From an uncultured Acetobacteraceae bacterium (lineage in GTDB: Bacteria > Pseudomonadota > Alphaproteobacteria > Acetobacterales > Acetobacteraceae), in contig CALGVL010000172.1 in NCBI GenBank assembly GCA_937930165.1, positions 1 to 7,525 on the forward strand: 7,525 nucleotides of DNA, written 5' to 3'. The notes beneath the pieces are model-generated. The model did not search any database, was not told where the DNA came from, and saw only the letters and a program-made list of their open reading frames with translations. The translations under genes and the position numbers were made by a program. This document shows, piece after piece, positions 1 through 6,591 of this stretch (the first letter of the stretch is position 1; each line of letters opens with the position of its first letter).

Positions 1-504
1 ATGCGCCCGGTCCTCCGGCCAGCCCTGAGCGACGAGCCAGGCCCGCAGATCCCGCGTATTGCCCACCAGATGGTCGCAATGGCGGTAGTATTTCAGGTCG
101 TAATAGCCGCCGAGCCGCCCCACCAGGGTCCAGGGCGCCCCGCCCCGCCGGAGCTTGCCGGCATAGAGGCTGGCGCGGTTCTGCCAGGATACCACCACCG
201 CCGGCCGCAACCCGGCCAGCACCCGGCCCAGCCGGTGCCGGGTGGTGAGGTCGAAGTGATTGCCGAAGGGCAGCTCCACCGGGTCGAGCCCCCCGGCGCG
301 CAGCCGCCCTGCCCGTCCGGCATCCCGGCGGATCACCGCCAGAACCTCCTCCCCGGCGGCATGCTGCGCCGTGGTCAGGCGCTCATAGAAGGCTTCCGCG
401 CCCCCCATGGCGGCGCCGCCCATGACATGCGCGACGCGGATCGGCGCCACCGGGCCCAGCCCCTTGCACCCGCCCGCCTGGCGATGGTCGAGCAGCACCG
501 TCAT
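1..504 (-). CDS. Glycosyltransferase, GT4-like, N-terminal part (cut by window edge)
   Basis: The frame is open from an ATG at 504-502 to the left edge with no stop, giving the first 168 residues of a longer protein. Residues 22-41 read as the first beta strand and glycine-rich loop of a GT-B glycosyltransferase (VAHVMGGAAMGGAEAFYERL), the usual start of the acceptor-binding N-terminal domain in GT4-type enzymes. The later stretches VVVSWQNRAS (103-112) and VGNTRDLRAWL (147-157) fit the second half of that domain. The C-terminal nucleotide-sugar domain lies outside the window, so donor and acceptor cannot be judged. The start codon overlaps the stop of the upstream gene as ATGA, and a GAGG lies about 12 bases upstream, supporting this start and translational coupling. 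It is the last visible gene of a four-gene glycosyltransferase operon, so a role in LPS core or another surface glycan is inferred from context. The family is fairly certain, the substrate unknown. Confidence 0.82.
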   Translation of the reverse strand, partial: MTVLLDHRQAGGCKGLGPVAPIRVAHVMGGAAMGGAEAFYERLTTAQHAAGEEVLAVIRRDAGRAGRLRAGGLDPVELPFGNHFDLTTRHRLGRVLAGLRPAVVVSWQNRASLYAGKLRRGGAPWTLVGRLGGYYDLKYYRHCDHLVGNTRDLRAWLVAQGWPEDRAH

Positions 505-1529
505 GCTGCCAGCGCCTCAAAGCCCGCCGCCACCGAATCCCAGTCCGGGCCGGTGCCGCGGGCCAGGGCCGCATGGTGCATCGCCGACCAGGCAGCGTCA
601 TCCGTCAGCAGCCGGATCGCCGCAGCGGCGAAGGCAGCCTCGTCGCGCGCCACCACGCCGGTCTCACCATCCACCACCCGCTCGGCGACCGAGCCGAGAT
701 CGGTGATGACGCAGGGCAGCGCCGCCGCCTGCGCCTCGGCCAGGGAGAGGCAGTAGGTCTCCCCCGGATCGCCGCGATAGAGCATCACCCGCGCCCCGGC
801 ATAGGCCTGCGCCAGCCCGGCACGGTTCACCGGCGGCAACAGGCGCACGCCGGCCGCTTCCAGGCCCCTCGCCCGCTCCAGCACTGGCGCGGCGCGGGCG
901 GCCAGCTTGGGATCGCCGCCATAGGTCGCGGCGCCGGTGTAGAGATGCAGTTCCGCTCCCGGCGCCGCCGGCCCGATCCGCCGCTCCCAGAGATCCAGCA
1001 GCCAATCCAGCCCGCGCAGCGGGTTGGAGGCGAAGACCGCGACAGGCGGCGGCGGCTGCCGCGGCGCCGGCGGGGTGTCGAAGGGCGGGGCGACGGGCAG
1101 CGGCAATTGCAGCCGGCCGGAGACCGGCATCCAGCGCGGCAAGGTCGCGTCGTGATAGCGGCCGAGCGTCACCGCGACCGGCCGCGCCTTCAGCAACGGC
1201 CAGAAATGCCGCGGCTTCAGCAGATAGTCACAAGGGTTGAACAGCCAGAGCACGCGCCGTCCATGCCTGGGCAGCGCACCGAAGAGCCGCGGCACCCGCG
1301 CAGCGATGACGAGATCCGCCGCCTCGATGGAGCCGGCGCCGAGCGGCCGCCAGCGGGCGCCGTCCTGCTCCGCCTCCGGCTCCTCGCCCGCCAGGACCTC
1401 GACCCGGTGGCCGCGCCGGGCGAAGGCCTGGGCCAGCAGGGCGAAGGCCGTCTCGGTGCCCCCCAGCGGCCTTGTCCCAACCATCGCCGCAGTGATGCGG
1501 GGACCTTCCATCGCCATCGTGATTCGCAT
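501..1529 (-). CDS. Glycosyltransferase family 4-type protein
   Basis: A 342-residue GT-B fold glycosyltransferase, presumed cytoplasmic and acting on a lipid-linked or LPS-core acceptor. Residues 18-40 carry the N-terminal GGTE loop (23-26) followed by the helix TAFALLAQAFARRGH. The C-terminal half carries an E-x7-E motif (E257 to E265, within GETYCLSLAEAQ), typical of the nucleotide-sugar site of GT4 and relatives, followed by LPCVITDLGSVAERVVDGETG (272-291), the usual donor-domain signature. The frame runs further upstream to 1736, but the start at 1529 is preferred: AGGAAGG sits 5 bases before it, it overlaps the previous stop as TGATG, and the extra 69 upstream residues are low-complexity Pro/Ala/Gly/Arg that duplicate the 3' end of the neighbouring gene in another frame. 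The stop overlaps the next gene by ATGA. A proline-rich linker (about 148-162) separates the two domains. Donor sugar and acceptor cannot be inferred. Confidence 0.88.
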   Translation of the reverse strand: MRITMAMEGPRITAAMVGTRPLGGTETAFALLAQAFARRGHRVEVLAGEEPEAEQDGARWRPLGAGSIEAADLVIAARVPRLFGALPRHGRRVLWLFNPCDYLLKPRHFWPLLKARPVAVTLGRYHDATLPRWMPVSGRLQLPLPVAPPFDTPPAPRQPPPPVAVFASNPLRGLDWLLDLWERRIGPAAPGAELHLYTGAATYGGDPKLAARAAPVLERARGLEAAGVRLLPPVNRAGLAQAYAGARVMLYRGDPGETYCLSLAEAQAAALPCVITDLGSVAERVVDGETGVVARDEAAFAAAAIRLLTDDAAWSAMHHAALARGTGPDWDSVAAGFEALAA

Positions 1530-2383
1530 CAGGCCTTCCTGTCCGTGCTGGGGCCGGATGCCCCGGCTGCGACCGGCTCGGCGGCTCGTGGCGCCGGCGC
1601 CGCCCGGGCCCAGGGCCGGTGCCGCTCCGGCTCCAGCCGCGCCTTCAGGTGGGACAGGAGCGGGAACAGCCCGGCACAGAGCGAGACGAGGAGGCCCCAA
1701 CCACCCTCCTTCCAGCCTTTGCGGCCGATATAGCATTTGAGGAAGCGGGAGACGAAGCGCCGGACATTGTCGGGCAGCGTGCCGATCTCCCCCGCCGCCA
1801 GCAAATCCGCCGCCTTGGCCGAGGAATAGCGATCCAGCCGCCGCAGCATGTCCGAGATGTCGCGGTCCACCTCATGCCGGATGCCGGCCTCGGTGATGCG
1901 CTCCCCCTCCGTCCCGGTCCAGTCGAGGCCGGGATGCACCCGCTGCGGCCGCCAGCGCTTGGCGCCCTTGCGGAACAGCACCGGCTTCAGAGTGGTGCCG
2001 AAACTGCCGCCCCAGCCATGCCGGATCAGCCGGTCCCCTACGTAATTGTCGATCCGCACCCGGTGGAAGCCATGCGGGGAGGCGGCGATCACCCGCCGGA
2101 TCGCGGCCCAGAGCGCCGGCGGCACACGCTCATCCGCGTCCACCTCCAGGATCCAGTCGCCGGTGCAGGCAGCAATGCCGGCATTGCGGCGCTCCCCCTC
2201 CAGCTCCCAGGCGCCTTCCAGGATCCGGGCGCCGTGGCGGCGGGCGATCTCGGCGCTGGCATCGGTGCTGCGGTCCAGGACGACGCCCACCTCGTCCGCC
2301 GTCGCCAGGGTGGCGAGGCAGGCGGACAGCCGCGCTTCCTCGTTGCGGGCCACCACCAGGGCGGAGAGGCGCGGGCCGCTCAT
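1529..2383 (-). CDS. Glycosyltransferase family 2, WaaE/KdtX-like
   Basis: A 284-residue GT-A fold glycosyltransferase. The N-terminus LSALVVARNEEARLSACLAT (6-25) is the GT2 nucleotide-binding strand with the ARNEE signature. VVLDRSTDASAEIA (34-47) carries the conserved aspartates, and the metal-binding DxD is DAD at 82-84 within WILEVDADERV. A later block with H170 and then RRLDRYSSAKAADLL (181-195) resembles WaaE/KdtX-type LPS inner-core glucosyltransferases, in which a His followed by a K-x3-YS-x3-A helix is common. The hydrophobic stretch GLLVSLCAGLFPLLSHL (230-246) suggests membrane association. The C-terminal tail from about 250 is Pro/Ala/Arg-rich and probably disordered. The ATG overlaps the heptosyltransferase stop (ATGA). 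No strong Shine-Dalgarno is seen, consistent with coupled translation. LPS core extension is inferred from family resemblance and the adjacent GT9 gene; the exact linkage is unknown. Confidence 0.88.
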   Translation of the reverse strand: MSGPRLSALVVARNEEARLSACLATLATADEVGVVLDRSTDASAEIARRHGARILEGAWELEGERRNAGIAACTGDWILEVDADERVPPALWAAIRRVIAASPHGFHRVRIDNYVGDRLIRHGWGGSFGTTLKPVLFRKGAKRWRPQRVHPGLDWTGTEGERITEAGIRHEVDRDISDMLRRLDRYSSAKAADLLAAGEIGTLPDNVRRFVSRFLKCYIGRKGWKEGGWGLLVSLCAGLFPLLSHLKARLEPERHRPWARAAPAPRAAEPVAAGASGPSTDRKA

Positions 2384-3303
2384 GCGGCCACCGCGGGCCG
2401 GGCAAGCAGCCGCCCGGCGGCGGCCAGTGCTGCCTCCACCGTCAGGCCCGGCATGGAATCGAGCGCGGGAGAGCCGGGCGCCACCGCCGCCGCCGCATGG
2501 CGGCCGGACGGTCCGTATTCCTCCACGCGGGAGGGGCCGAACAGGCCGAGGGTCGGGGTGCCAGCCGCGGCGGAAAGGTGCATCAGCCCGGAATCGTTAC
2601 CGACGAAGAGCGTGCAGCGGGCGAGGACCGCCGCCGCCTCCGGCAGGGAGAGGCTGCCGACCAGATCCACCGCCCGGTCACCGAGCGCCGCCAGGACCGG
2701 CGCCGCCATGGCCCGCTCCCGCTCCCCCGGCCCGCCGAGGATGGCAGCCCGCGCACCTTCCAGCGGCGCGCCGGGGCCGGTCAGCGCCCGGAACAGGGCG
2801 CAGAAGCGGTCGGCCGGCCAGGTCTTGCGGTCCCAGTTCGCGGTCGGACCAAGGCCGATCCAGGGCCCCGGCCCCGGCAGCAGCCTGGCCGCCCGCTCGG
2901 CATCGGCCGGGCCGAACCAGGCCACCGGCAGCGGCGGCGGATCGAGTCCGAGCAGCGCCCCGAGCTGCGCCAGCCGGTGCCCGGGCTGCCGCCCGCCCCG
3001 CATCACCAGCCGCCGCTTCGCCCGGACCGTCCAGGCGAAGGCAGAGCCGCGCAGGTCCACCACCAGATCCCAGCGGGTTCCCGCCACCTGCCGCCACAGC
3101 TCCAGCCAGTGCAACCGGAAGCGGCGCTTGGCGAGCACGATGGTCCAGGCGCGGTTCGGCATGCGCGCGAAGACGCCCTCCGCAACCGGGCCGCATGCGA
3201 CGACCACCTTCGCCTGCGGGTGGCTGCGGATCAGGTGGTTCAGAATCCCGGTGGAGAGTACGGCGTCCCCGATCCGGGTAGAGGTGATGAAAAGGATGCG
3301 CAC
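2380..3303 (-). CDS. Glycosyltransferase family 9 (ADP-heptose:LPS heptosyltransferase-like)
   Basis: A 307-residue GT9 enzyme, the family that transfers L-glycero-D-manno-heptose from ADP-heptose to lipid A-Kdo on the cytoplasmic face of the inner membrane. The N-terminus MRILFITSTRIGDAVLSTGI has the family's conserved GDAV, with D13 the probable catalytic base. WDLVVDLRGS (78-87) is the next typical strand. LGPTANWDRKTWP (151-163) with K160 and VGNDSGLMHLSAAAGTP (234-250) followed by LGLFGPS form the ADP-sugar site. Length is a little shorter than the roughly 320-350 residues usual for WaaC/WaaF. A GTG at 3303 is chosen because family members begin exactly at this MRILFI strand and AGGCGG lies 5 bases upstream. 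A GTG at 3321 would add six residues and cannot be excluded. First gene of the leftward glycosyltransferase operon. It could be heptosyltransferase I, II or a later one. Confidence 0.9.
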   Translation of the reverse strand: MRILFITSTRIGDAVLSTGILNHLIRSHPQAKVVVACGPVAEGVFARMPNRAWTIVLAKRRFRLHWLELWRQVAGTRWDLVVDLRGSAFAWTVRAKRRLVMRGGRQPGHRLAQLGALLGLDPPPLPVAWFGPADAERAARLLPGPGPWIGLGPTANWDRKTWPADRFCALFRALTGPGAPLEGARAAILGGPGERERAMAAPVLAALGDRAVDLVGSLSLPEAAAVLARCTLFVGNDSGLMHLSAAAGTPTLGLFGPSRVEEYGPSGRHAAAAVAPGSPALDSMPGLTVEAALAAAGRLLARPAVAA

Positions 3304-3397
3304 GGCGGCCGCCTGTAGCACGTCCCCGGCACCGCGTCCCCTCCCTCAGCGCATCGGACCCGTTGCAGCCCGGCCGGCGCGGCGCCACCTGTGTTCC
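3304..3397. promoter_or_regulatory. Divergent intergenic region between the glycosyltransferase operon and ygfZ
   Basis: This 94-bp spacer lies between two divergently transcribed units, so it must hold, or lie next to, promoters for both. No convincing -35/-10 pair is visible on either strand; a TTGCAG at 3363-3368 is the best -35-like hexamer on the plus strand but has no good partner. Short GC palindromes (CCGGCCGG at about 3371 and GGCGC-G-GCGCC at about 3378-3388) precede the ygfZ start. No transcription factor site is recognised. Confidence 0.35.
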
Positions 3398-4237
3398 ATG
3401 CCGATCGCGACATTACCCGACCGGGGCGTGCTGGAAGTGGCGGGCGAGGACCGCATCGCCTTCCTGCAGGGCCTCGTCTCCAACGACGTCACCGAGGCGG
3501 CCCCGGGCCACGCCGTCTGGGCGGCGCTGCTGACGCCGCAGGGCAAGTGGCTGGCCGATTTCCTCATCCTTTCGGATGGCGAGCGTCTGCTGCTGGACTG
3601 CGAGCGCGAACAGGTGCCGATGCTGGCGCAGCGCCTCTCACGCTTCCGGCTGCGCTCCCGCGTCGCGCTGCGCGACCTTTCGGGGGAGTTCGCCGTGCAT
3701 GCCGGCTGGGGCGGCGCGCCGCTGCCGGCCGGCCTGGTCGCCGCCCCCGATCCCCGGCTGCCGGAAGCGGGCTGGCGCGCCCTGGCTTCCGCCCCCCTGC
3801 CCGGAGTGGACGCCACGGCGGAGGACTGGGACCGGCACCGGCTGACCCTGGGGCTGCCGGAGGGCTCCCGCGATCTCGCCGCGGAGCAGACCGTGCTGCT
3901 GGAGGCCGGCTTCGACGAGCTGCACGGCATCTCCTGGACCAAGGGCTGCTACATGGGCCAGGAGCTGACGGCACGGACCAGGTATCGCGGCCTGCTGAAG
4001 CGCCGCCTGGTGCCGGTGGAGGTGGCGGGTCCGCTGCCGCCCCGCGGCACGCCGATCCTGGCAGCCCAGGGGGATGGAACGGCGGAGGTCGGCGAGATGC
4101 GCTCCGGCCGCGGGGATCGGGGCATGGCCTTGCTGCGGCTGGAGGCCCTGGACGGACGCCGCCTGACCTGCGGCGAGGCGGTGCTGACCCCACGCATCCC
4201 CGCCTGGATGTCCCTGCCCGGCCGGAACGCCGCGTGA
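3398..4237 (+). CDS. ygfZ: YgfZ/GcvT-domain folate-binding protein
   Basis: A 279-residue homologue of YgfZ, a tetrahydrofolate-binding protein related to the glycine-cleavage T protein that supports assembly or repair of certain iron-sulfur enzymes in the cytoplasm. Residues 9-32 (RGVLEVAGEDRIAFLQGLVSNDVT) are the classic N-terminal GcvT-like block, followed by AALLTPQGKWLADFLIL (42-58). The family signature K-G-C-Y-x-G-Q-E is intact at 182-189, including the conserved C184 reported as needed for YgfZ function. RTRYRGLLKRRLVP (193-206) follows as expected. The ATG at 3398 places the first conserved strand at the usual distance. The frame stays open far upstream, but that part is antisense to the glycosyltransferase genes. 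No clear Shine-Dalgarno precedes the ATG. The stop overlaps the next gene's GTG start (GTGA), so the two form an operon. Confidence 0.93.
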   Translation: MPIATLPDRGVLEVAGEDRIAFLQGLVSNDVTEAAPGHAVWAALLTPQGKWLADFLILSDGERLLLDCEREQVPMLAQRLSRFRLRSRVALRDLSGEFAVHAGWGGAPLPAGLVAAPDPRLPEAGWRALASAPLPGVDATAEDWDRHRLTLGLPEGSRDLAAEQTVLLEAGFDELHGISWTKGCYMGQELTARTRYRGLLKRRLVPVEVAGPLPPRGTPILAAQGDGTAEVGEMRSGRGDRGMALLRLEALDGRRLTCGEAVLTPRIPAWMSLPGRNAA

Positions 4238-4719
4238 CGGAGCCGAAGAGCGATACGGAGAGCGGGCCGGATCTTGGCCCCGGCGTGCGGGTGCCGCCAC
4301 CGGCGCTGGTGGCCGGCGCCATCCTGGTGGCCTGGCTGCTGCGGCACCTGCTGCCCCTGCCGGTGATGGCGCCCCTGCCCCTGCCGGGCAACATCGCCTT
4401 TGCGCTGGCACTGGGGCTGATCCTCTGGGCCGCCCTGGCCATGCTTCGCGCTGGCACCGACCTGCGGCCGGACAAGCCGGATGCGGCGCTGGTCGTGACC
4501 GGCCCGTTCCGCTTCAGCCGCAACCCCATCTATCTCGGCCTGGTGCTGATCGCCGGGGGCTTCGCGCTGCGCTGGGGCGATCTCTGGGGCTGGCTGGGGG
4601 TGGTGGCGGCCCAGCAAGTGCTGGACCGGCTGGTGATCGCGCGGGAGGAACCCTATCTCACCCGACGCTTTGGCGCCGCCTATACACAGTATCGGGCCAG
4701 GGTGCGCCGCTGGATCTGA
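4234..4719 (+). CDS. Isoprenylcysteine carboxyl methyltransferase-family membrane protein
   Basis: A 161-residue integral membrane protein of the ICMT/PEMT (phospholipid methyltransferase-like) type. Hydrophobic segments lie at about 24-42, 52-71, 99-113 and 117-134. The family's S-adenosylmethionine-binding region is recognisable: GPFRFSRNPIYLGLVL (90-105, with the RNPxYLG signature) and, near the C-terminus, REEPYLTRRFGAAYTQYRARVRRW (137-160), where the EEP-x-L-x-x-xFG-x-x-Y-x-x-Y pattern is characteristic. The start is a GTG at 4234 overlapping the ygfZ stop, giving the usual length for small bacterial members. Bacteria lack prenylated CaaX proteins, so the real substrate is unknown. Coupling to ygfZ implies co-expression but not a shared pathway. 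An alternative annotation is 'methyltransferase family protein' without further detail. Confidence 0.88.
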   Translation: MTEPKSDTESGPDLGPGVRVPPPALVAGAILVAWLLRHLLPLPVMAPLPLPGNIAFALALGLILWAALAMLRAGTDLRPDKPDAALVVTGPFRFSRNPIYLGLVLIAGGFALRWGDLWGWLGVVAAQQVLDRLVIAREEPYLTRRFGAAYTQYRARVRRWI

Positions 4720-4855
4720 AGCATCCAGGTCCACAGGCGGGATGCCTCCGGGAATGGCCGGCACCGACCCGTTCCGCCTTGGTTGCGAATCCGATTTCCC
4801 TGCGCTCCCATGCGGCGACCATCCGCGCTGCCGATGGAAACCGACGGGAAGTTGC
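4720..4855 (+). other. Intergenic region with small hairpins and a weak promoter-like sequence
   Basis: This 136-bp gap separates the methyltransferase stop from the cytochrome start. Just after the stop, GCATCC (4721-4726) can pair with GGATGC (4740-4745). A competing pairing joins CTGGAT (4710-4715) with ATCCAG (4723-4728). Neither has a T-tract, so termination is only a possibility. Further on, TTGCGA (4783-4788) and TCCCAT (4806-4811) are 17 bases apart and could be a poor -35/-10 pair for the cytochrome gene. The frame of that gene stays open through this region but encodes no recognisable domain. Confidence 0.3.
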
Positions 4856-5707
4856 ATGCCAAGACTGCTCGCCGCCTTCGCGCTGATACTGCCGCTGCTG
4901 GCCGTGCCGACGACTTTTCCCGCAGCGGGCGGGATGCCGGCGGGAAGCGATGGTCCCGCACTCTCGCTCGGCCCCGGAGCTGACCTGCGCCGCAGTGCCG
5001 CCGAACTCGCGGCTCTGCCGGAGGCACGGGACATTACCCTTCCCTCCGATCACGTGCACGGCCCTGGCCCGTGGCAGTTCCGCGCCGTGCCGCTGTCCAT
5101 GCTGGCGCGCGCGGCGGGCGTCGAGCCGAATGGCATGCTTGCCGTCATCGCCAGCGACGGCTTCGTGGCACAGATTCCGGGCAATCTTGCCCTGCAATCG
5201 GAACCCGACCGGTCCCGCGCCTGGCTCGCGATCGAGCCGCCGGAGCGCCCCTGGCCGAACATCCCCGGCAAGGCTCACTCCGCCGGCCCCTTCTACGTGA
5301 TCTGGGAACGGCCCGAATTGTCCCGGATCTCCACCGAATACTGGGTCTATCAGGTGGTCGCGCTCAGGGCGGAGCAGCGACCGGAGCAGCGCTGGCCGCA
5401 ATTGCTGCCCGACGCCGCGCTGCCCGCCGACGCGCCGGAGCGGCGGGGGATGGCCCTGTTCCTGGCCAATTGCCTCCCCTGCCACCGCATGAGCGGCGCC
5501 GGTGAGGCCGAACTCGGCCCCGACCTGAACCGGCCGATGAACCCCACCCGCTATTTCCAGCGCGCGGCGCTGCTCCGCTACATCCGCGATCCTGCCTCGG
5601 TCCGTAGCTGGCCCGAGCAGCGGATGACAGGTTTCCCGCCCGAGACACTTCCCGACACCGCGATCGAGGACATTGTCCGCTATCTGGAGCACATGGCCGG
5701 GCGCTGA
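4856..5707 (+). CDS. Secreted cytochrome c with N-terminal molybdopterin-oxidoreductase-like domain
   Basis: A 283-residue exported protein. Residues 1-25 form a Sec-type signal peptide (MPRLLAAFALILPLLAVPTTFPA) with no lipobox cysteine, so a soluble periplasmic product is expected. Residues about 42-170 resemble the small domain of molybdopterin-dependent oxidoreductases (sulfite-oxidase type): an AELAALP block, then WQFRAVPLSMLARAAG (73-88) and VIASDGFVAQIP. This match is from pattern only and is tentative. The C-terminal domain is a class I cytochrome c: haem motif CLPCH at 206-210 and probable axial ligand M257 in RMTGFPPETL. The only cysteines in the protein are the two haem cysteines, so the N-terminal domain lacks a molybdenum-coordinating Cys and is unlikely to be a working molybdoenzyme. 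The start at 4856 is chosen because it begins the signal peptide and has GGGAAG just upstream. The role is probably electron transfer; the partner is unknown and none is encoded nearby. Confidence 0.85.
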   Translation: MPRLLAAFALILPLLAVPTTFPAAGGMPAGSDGPALSLGPGADLRRSAAELAALPEARDITLPSDHVHGPGPWQFRAVPLSMLARAAGVEPNGMLAVIASDGFVAQIPGNLALQSEPDRSRAWLAIEPPERPWPNIPGKAHSAGPFYVIWERPELSRISTEYWVYQVVALRAEQRPEQRWPQLLPDAALPADAPERRGMALFLANCLPCHRMSGAGEAELGPDLNRPMNPTRYFQRAALLRYIRDPASVRSWPEQRMTGFPPETLPDTAIEDIVRYLEHMAGR

Positions 5708-5720
5708 GCGGCAGGCCGCT
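5707..5720. terminator. Small inverted repeat at convergent gene ends, possible bidirectional terminator
   Basis: AGCGGC (5707-5712) and GCCGCT (5715-5720) are perfect inverted repeats that can fold as a 5-bp stem with a CAGG loop. The repeat begins on the last base of the cytochrome stop codon and covers the last two bases of the dehydrogenase stop codon, in an 11-bp convergent gap. There is no T-run on either side, so intrinsic termination would be weak. Confidence 0.3.
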
Positions 5721-6591
5721 ACCCGTTCACCACCGTGCCGCCATTCGGGTGCAGCACCTGGCCGTTCATGTAGCTGCTGTCGCTGTCCGCCGCGAGGAAG
5801 ATGAAGCAGGGCGCAACCTCGTCCGGCTGGCCGGCCCGCTCCATCGGCGCCGACTGGCCGTGCTTCGCGGTGCGCTCGGGGCTGAAGCTCGCGGGGATCA
5901 GCGGCGTCCAGATCGGGCCGGGCGCCACCGCGTTCACCCGGATCTTCCGCTGCTCATAGAGGTTCTGCGACAGGCTGCGGGTGAAGGCGACGATAGCGCC
6001 CTTGGTGGAGGAATAGTCGATCAGCCCCAGGCTGCCCTTATAGGCGGTGATGGAGGTGGTGTTGATGATCGCCGCCCCGTCCGGCATGCGCTTCAGCGCG
6101 TATTTCGTCATCCAGAACTGGCCAAGGATGTTGGTGCGGAAGGTGCGTTCCACCTGCTCTTCCGGGATCTCGGCGAAATCCTGGCAGACATGCTGCTCGG
6201 CCGCGTTGTTCACCAGGATGTCGATCCGACCGCCGAGGAATTGCGCCGCCTGCTCCACCGCCTGCCGGCAGAAGGCGCTGTCCCCGACATCGCCGGCGAT
6301 GGCGAGGCATTTGCGGCCGGCGGCCTCGACCAGCCGCTTCGTTTCCTCCGCATCCTGCTTCTCGTCCTTGTAGAGGATCACCACATCGGCGCCTTCCTTG
6401 GCGAAGCCGATGGCGACGGCGCGGCCGATGCCACTGTCACCGCCAGTGATCACGGCGCGCTTGCCGGTGAGCTTGCCGGATGGCTTCCAGTCCTCCATGC
6501 GGTCGCGGGGCTGCGGCCGCATCTCTCCCTCGAGGCCCGGCTGGCGGTCCTGCTTCTGCGGCGGTTGCGGGGTCTTCTGCTGGTCCGACAT
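5719..6591 (-). CDS. SDR-family oxidoreductase (YghA/general-stress type)
   Basis: A 290-residue cytoplasmic short-chain dehydrogenase/reductase. A hydrophilic, Gln/Pro-rich N-terminal extension of about 40 residues (with QDRQPGLEGEM at 14-24) precedes the Rossmann domain, a feature of the YghA/YhxC/GSP39-like subgroup. The cofactor loop is TGGDSGIG at 49-56, NNAA follows at 128-131, and the catalytic tetrad is N154, S180, Y193 and K197 (YSSTK). APGPIWTPL at 223-231 is the usual substrate-side loop. The ATG at 6591 is preferred over upstream in-frame starts because the family extension begins here and AAGGG lies 9 bases upstream. The frame upstream is the ppdK spacer and antisense-like sequence. 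Preference for NADP(H) or NAD(H) and the substrate are not determinable. The dinucleotide-binding and catalytic residues all look intact. It lies 94 bp downstream of ppdK on the same strand, with a strongly structured leader between them. Confidence 0.93.
   Translation of the reverse strand: MSDQQKTPQPPQKQDRQPGLEGEMRPQPRDRMEDWKPSGKLTGKRAVITGGDSGIGRAVAIGFAKEGADVVILYKDEKQDAEETKRLVEAAGRKCLAIAGDVGDSAFCRQAVEQAAQFLGGRIDILVNNAAEQHVCQDFAEIPEEQVERTFRTNILGQFWMTKYALKRMPDGAAIINTTSITAYKGSLGLIDYSSTKGAIVAFTRSLSQNLYEQRKIRVNAVAPGPIWTPLIPASFSPERTAKHGQSAPMERAGQPDEVAPCFIFLAADSDSSYMNGQVLHPNGGTVVNG

Noticed and set aside
1..756. A 251-residue plus-strand open frame at the left edge
   Set aside because: It is antisense to the two GT4-like genes; its composition is proline/alanine/arginine-rich and no family is recognisable, whereas the minus strand gives a typical GT-B N-terminus.
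573..1733. A 386-residue plus-strand open frame
   Set aside because: It is antisense to the GT4 gene at 501-1529, with Arg/Gln/Pro-rich low-complexity content and no motif; the minus-strand frame carries a clear E-x7-E glycosyltransferase signature.
1530..1736. 69-residue N-terminal extension of the GT4 protein from an upstream ATG
   Set aside because: It overlaps the 3' end of the GT2 gene in another frame, is low complexity, and the downstream ATG has both a good Shine-Dalgarno and the TGATG junction.
1619..3397. A very long plus-strand open frame continuous with ygfZ (872 residues in total)
   Set aside because: The part before 3398 is exactly antisense to the GT2 and GT9 genes, is rich in Arg/Pro/Ala with no recognisable domain, and arises because GC-rich coding DNA rarely has stops in the opposite strand. 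Only the part from 3398 matches a family.
4670..4855. Upstream extension of the cytochrome protein by 62 residues
   Set aside because: The extension overlaps the methyltransferase gene and lacks any domain, and it would bury the signal peptide that begins at 4856.
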